A stretch of 13,227 nucleotides of DNA from assembly GCA_003353825.1 (NCBI GenBank), contig PIVW01000116.1, positions 1 through 13,227 on the forward strand, in the 5' to 3' direction. Of the stretch, positions 12,486 to 13,227 are shown piece after piece. Under the pieces are notes generated by a model that had not been told where the DNA came from, did not search any database, and was given only the letters and a program-made list of their open reading frames with translations. Every line of letters begins with the position of its first letter. Position 1 is the stretch's first letter. This DNA is from Chloroflexota bacterium. Its GTDB lineage: Bacteria; Chloroflexota; Anaerolineae; J102. A program made the translations under genes and the position numbers.

Positions 12486-12861
12486 CGTCGCCTGCATCGT
12501 GATGGACGAAAGCCGGTACCTCGCCTATGTTTGTTGTCTCCCGACTACTCTCTGGCAGAGACAAAAATGTATTAGTACAGTCCTTTGACAAACTAGACGC
12601 TGTTTTGCGGGGCGATCTCTTGCGCGAGGGCTGGGCAAAATAGATATTGGGATCCTGCCGGATTTCATACACTTGCCCAGATTGCCAGCAATCTCCATCA
12701 GGGATAAGTGGCCAAAGTGGATTTTGTGCTGTTGGGTAGTAACATTTTTGGGGGTCGAGAAATTGAGCAAAATAATGCACAACCCCATCTCGTGCGGACT
12801 TCTCCGCATAAGTGATTTCTATCTTGATGCAGGCGTATTTCTGGAAACATAAAAAATTCAA
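12469..12861 (-). CDS. Doubtful small ORF or gene remnant, unknown function
   Basis: A 130-codon reading frame ends at TAA 12471-12469, 84 bases before the giant gene and on the same strand. The middle looks protein-like (VVHYFAQFLDPQKCYYPTAQ, GDCWQSGQVYEIRQDPNIYF). I do not recognise a family. There is no in-frame ATG. The first candidate start is TTG at 12861 with no good Shine-Dalgarno, and GTG near 12783 is an alternative. The frame stays open upstream of 12861 for 18 more codons before a stop. Either it is a short secreted-type protein with a poor start, or the tail of a decayed gene. Two overlapping frames are also open here, which weakens the case. Confidence 0.35.
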   Translation of the reverse strand: MNFLCFQKYACIKIEITYAEKSARDGVVHYFAQFLDPQKCYYPTAQNPLWPLIPDGDCWQSGQVYEIRQDPNIYFAQPSRKRSPRKTASSLSKDCTNTFLSLPESSRETTNIGEVPAFVHHDAGDVEIFP

Positions 12862-12957
12862 AAATACTATAGAGTAAAAGTCGCCCCGTAGAATAGTGAG
12901 AACGAGCGTCCATGCTCACCTGTGGAAGCGAAACCGCATACCAATAAAGCCACAGAC

Positions 12958-12980
12958 GACCTTACTCTAAATGGAAGGTC
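12958..12980. repeat. Inverted repeat, 6-base arms
   Basis: GACCTT and AAGGTC flank an 11-base loop. No T-run follows on either strand, so it is not a standard terminator. No function is assigned. Confidence 0.3.
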
Positions 12981-13163
12981 TGGCTCTCTCACAGAGTTGA
13001 TTATACGCTTTTGCCCTCATACTGTCGAATCCCAGCATTGTCTATATCGAAGCCTCAATTGTTATTAAGGCTCAGGATGCTCTCAGCGGAAATAATAAAT
13101 CAGTATTAATAACCAATGGTGCTAGTTCAAAACCTTCGAAAATTAATCAGATCTGCGATTCTG

Positions 13164-13178
13164 CCGAATAATATTCGG
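13164..13178. repeat. Short palindrome CCGAATA-A-TATTCGG
   Basis: Perfect 7-base arms flank one central A. The shape fits a dimeric repressor operator, but it is nearly 800 bases upstream of the giant gene, and its own target gene, if any, lies outside the window. Confidence 0.35.
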
Positions 13179-13227
13179 TAAAATCCTGTATTTGCTGAAT
13201 ACTGGACTGAGCAGATGTCTCATTTCG

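Larger units (their letters stand above)
12862..13227. other. AT-richer region with no supported gene
   Basis: I see no convincing gene, tRNA or mobile element end here. It is AT-richer than the giant gene. It holds an inverted repeat (12958-12980) and a 7+1+7 palindrome (13164-13178). The last 81 bases could be the 3' end of another minus-strand gene (stop TGA at 13149-13147), but every minus frame is open there, so this is unsupported. Confidence 0.5.

Noticed and set aside
12698..12919. Minus-strand frame of 73 codons
   Set aside because: It overlaps the better 130-codon frame, has no ribosome site and does not look protein-like.
13147..13227. Possible 26-codon tail of another minus-strand gene
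   Set aside because: All three minus frames are open over these few bases, so nothing distinguishes a real gene end from chance.

Overview
The window is dominated by one very large minus-strand gene. Starting at an ATG at 12384-12382, the frame stays open to the left edge at base 1: 4,128 codons with no stop, so the C-terminus lies outside the window. It encodes a secreted, surface-anchored mosaic protein. Only about 840 bases on the right (12385-13227) lie outside it. They hold a Shine-Dalgarno site, a weak candidate promoter, one doubtful small ORF and AT-richer DNA in which I recognise nothing else.

Layout of the giant protein, N to C (minus strand, right to left). Residues 1-29 are a signal peptide. 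Residues 30-275 are a LolA/LprG-like beta-sheet domain. Residues 288-329 are a two-helix membrane hairpin with an Arg triplet in the turn. Residues 404-508 are calcium-binding thrombospondin-type-3 (TSP3) repeats. Residues 509-1068 are unrecognised. Residues 1077-1266 are a long hydrophobic multi-helix region. Residues 1269-1448 are unrecognised and beta-rich. Residues 1452-1588 are a second TSP3 cluster. Residues 1589-1728 resemble the repeat domains of bacterial surface stalks. Residues 1729-2072 are a likely six-bladed beta-propeller. Residues 2077-2905 hold LamG A, a half LamG, LamG B, a jelly-roll domain and LamG C. Residues 2955-3881 hold several Ig-like domains, one of them split by a nested LamG D. 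Residues 3905-3990 look FN3-like. The last part, from 3991, looks like a CBM9/DOMON-type sugar-binding domain and is cut by the window edge.

Organism: the mosaic architecture, the internal YLPLV motif (common in secreted Chloroflexota proteins), the moderate GC and the Ca-binding repeats suggest a Chloroflexota bacterium of the Anaerolineae/Caldilineae type. This rests on recalled family style, not on a search.

Working model (inference): the signal peptide and membrane hairpin place both the LolA-like domain and a passenger of more than 3,700 residues outside the cytoplasmic membrane. The passenger carries Ca-stiffened stalks and many carbohydrate- or protein-binding beta domains, as in giant adhesins. 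The internal hydrophobic block does not fit a plain adhesin and is the most intriguing part. Tandem LamG copies with near-identical DNA show that the gene is still growing by internal duplication.
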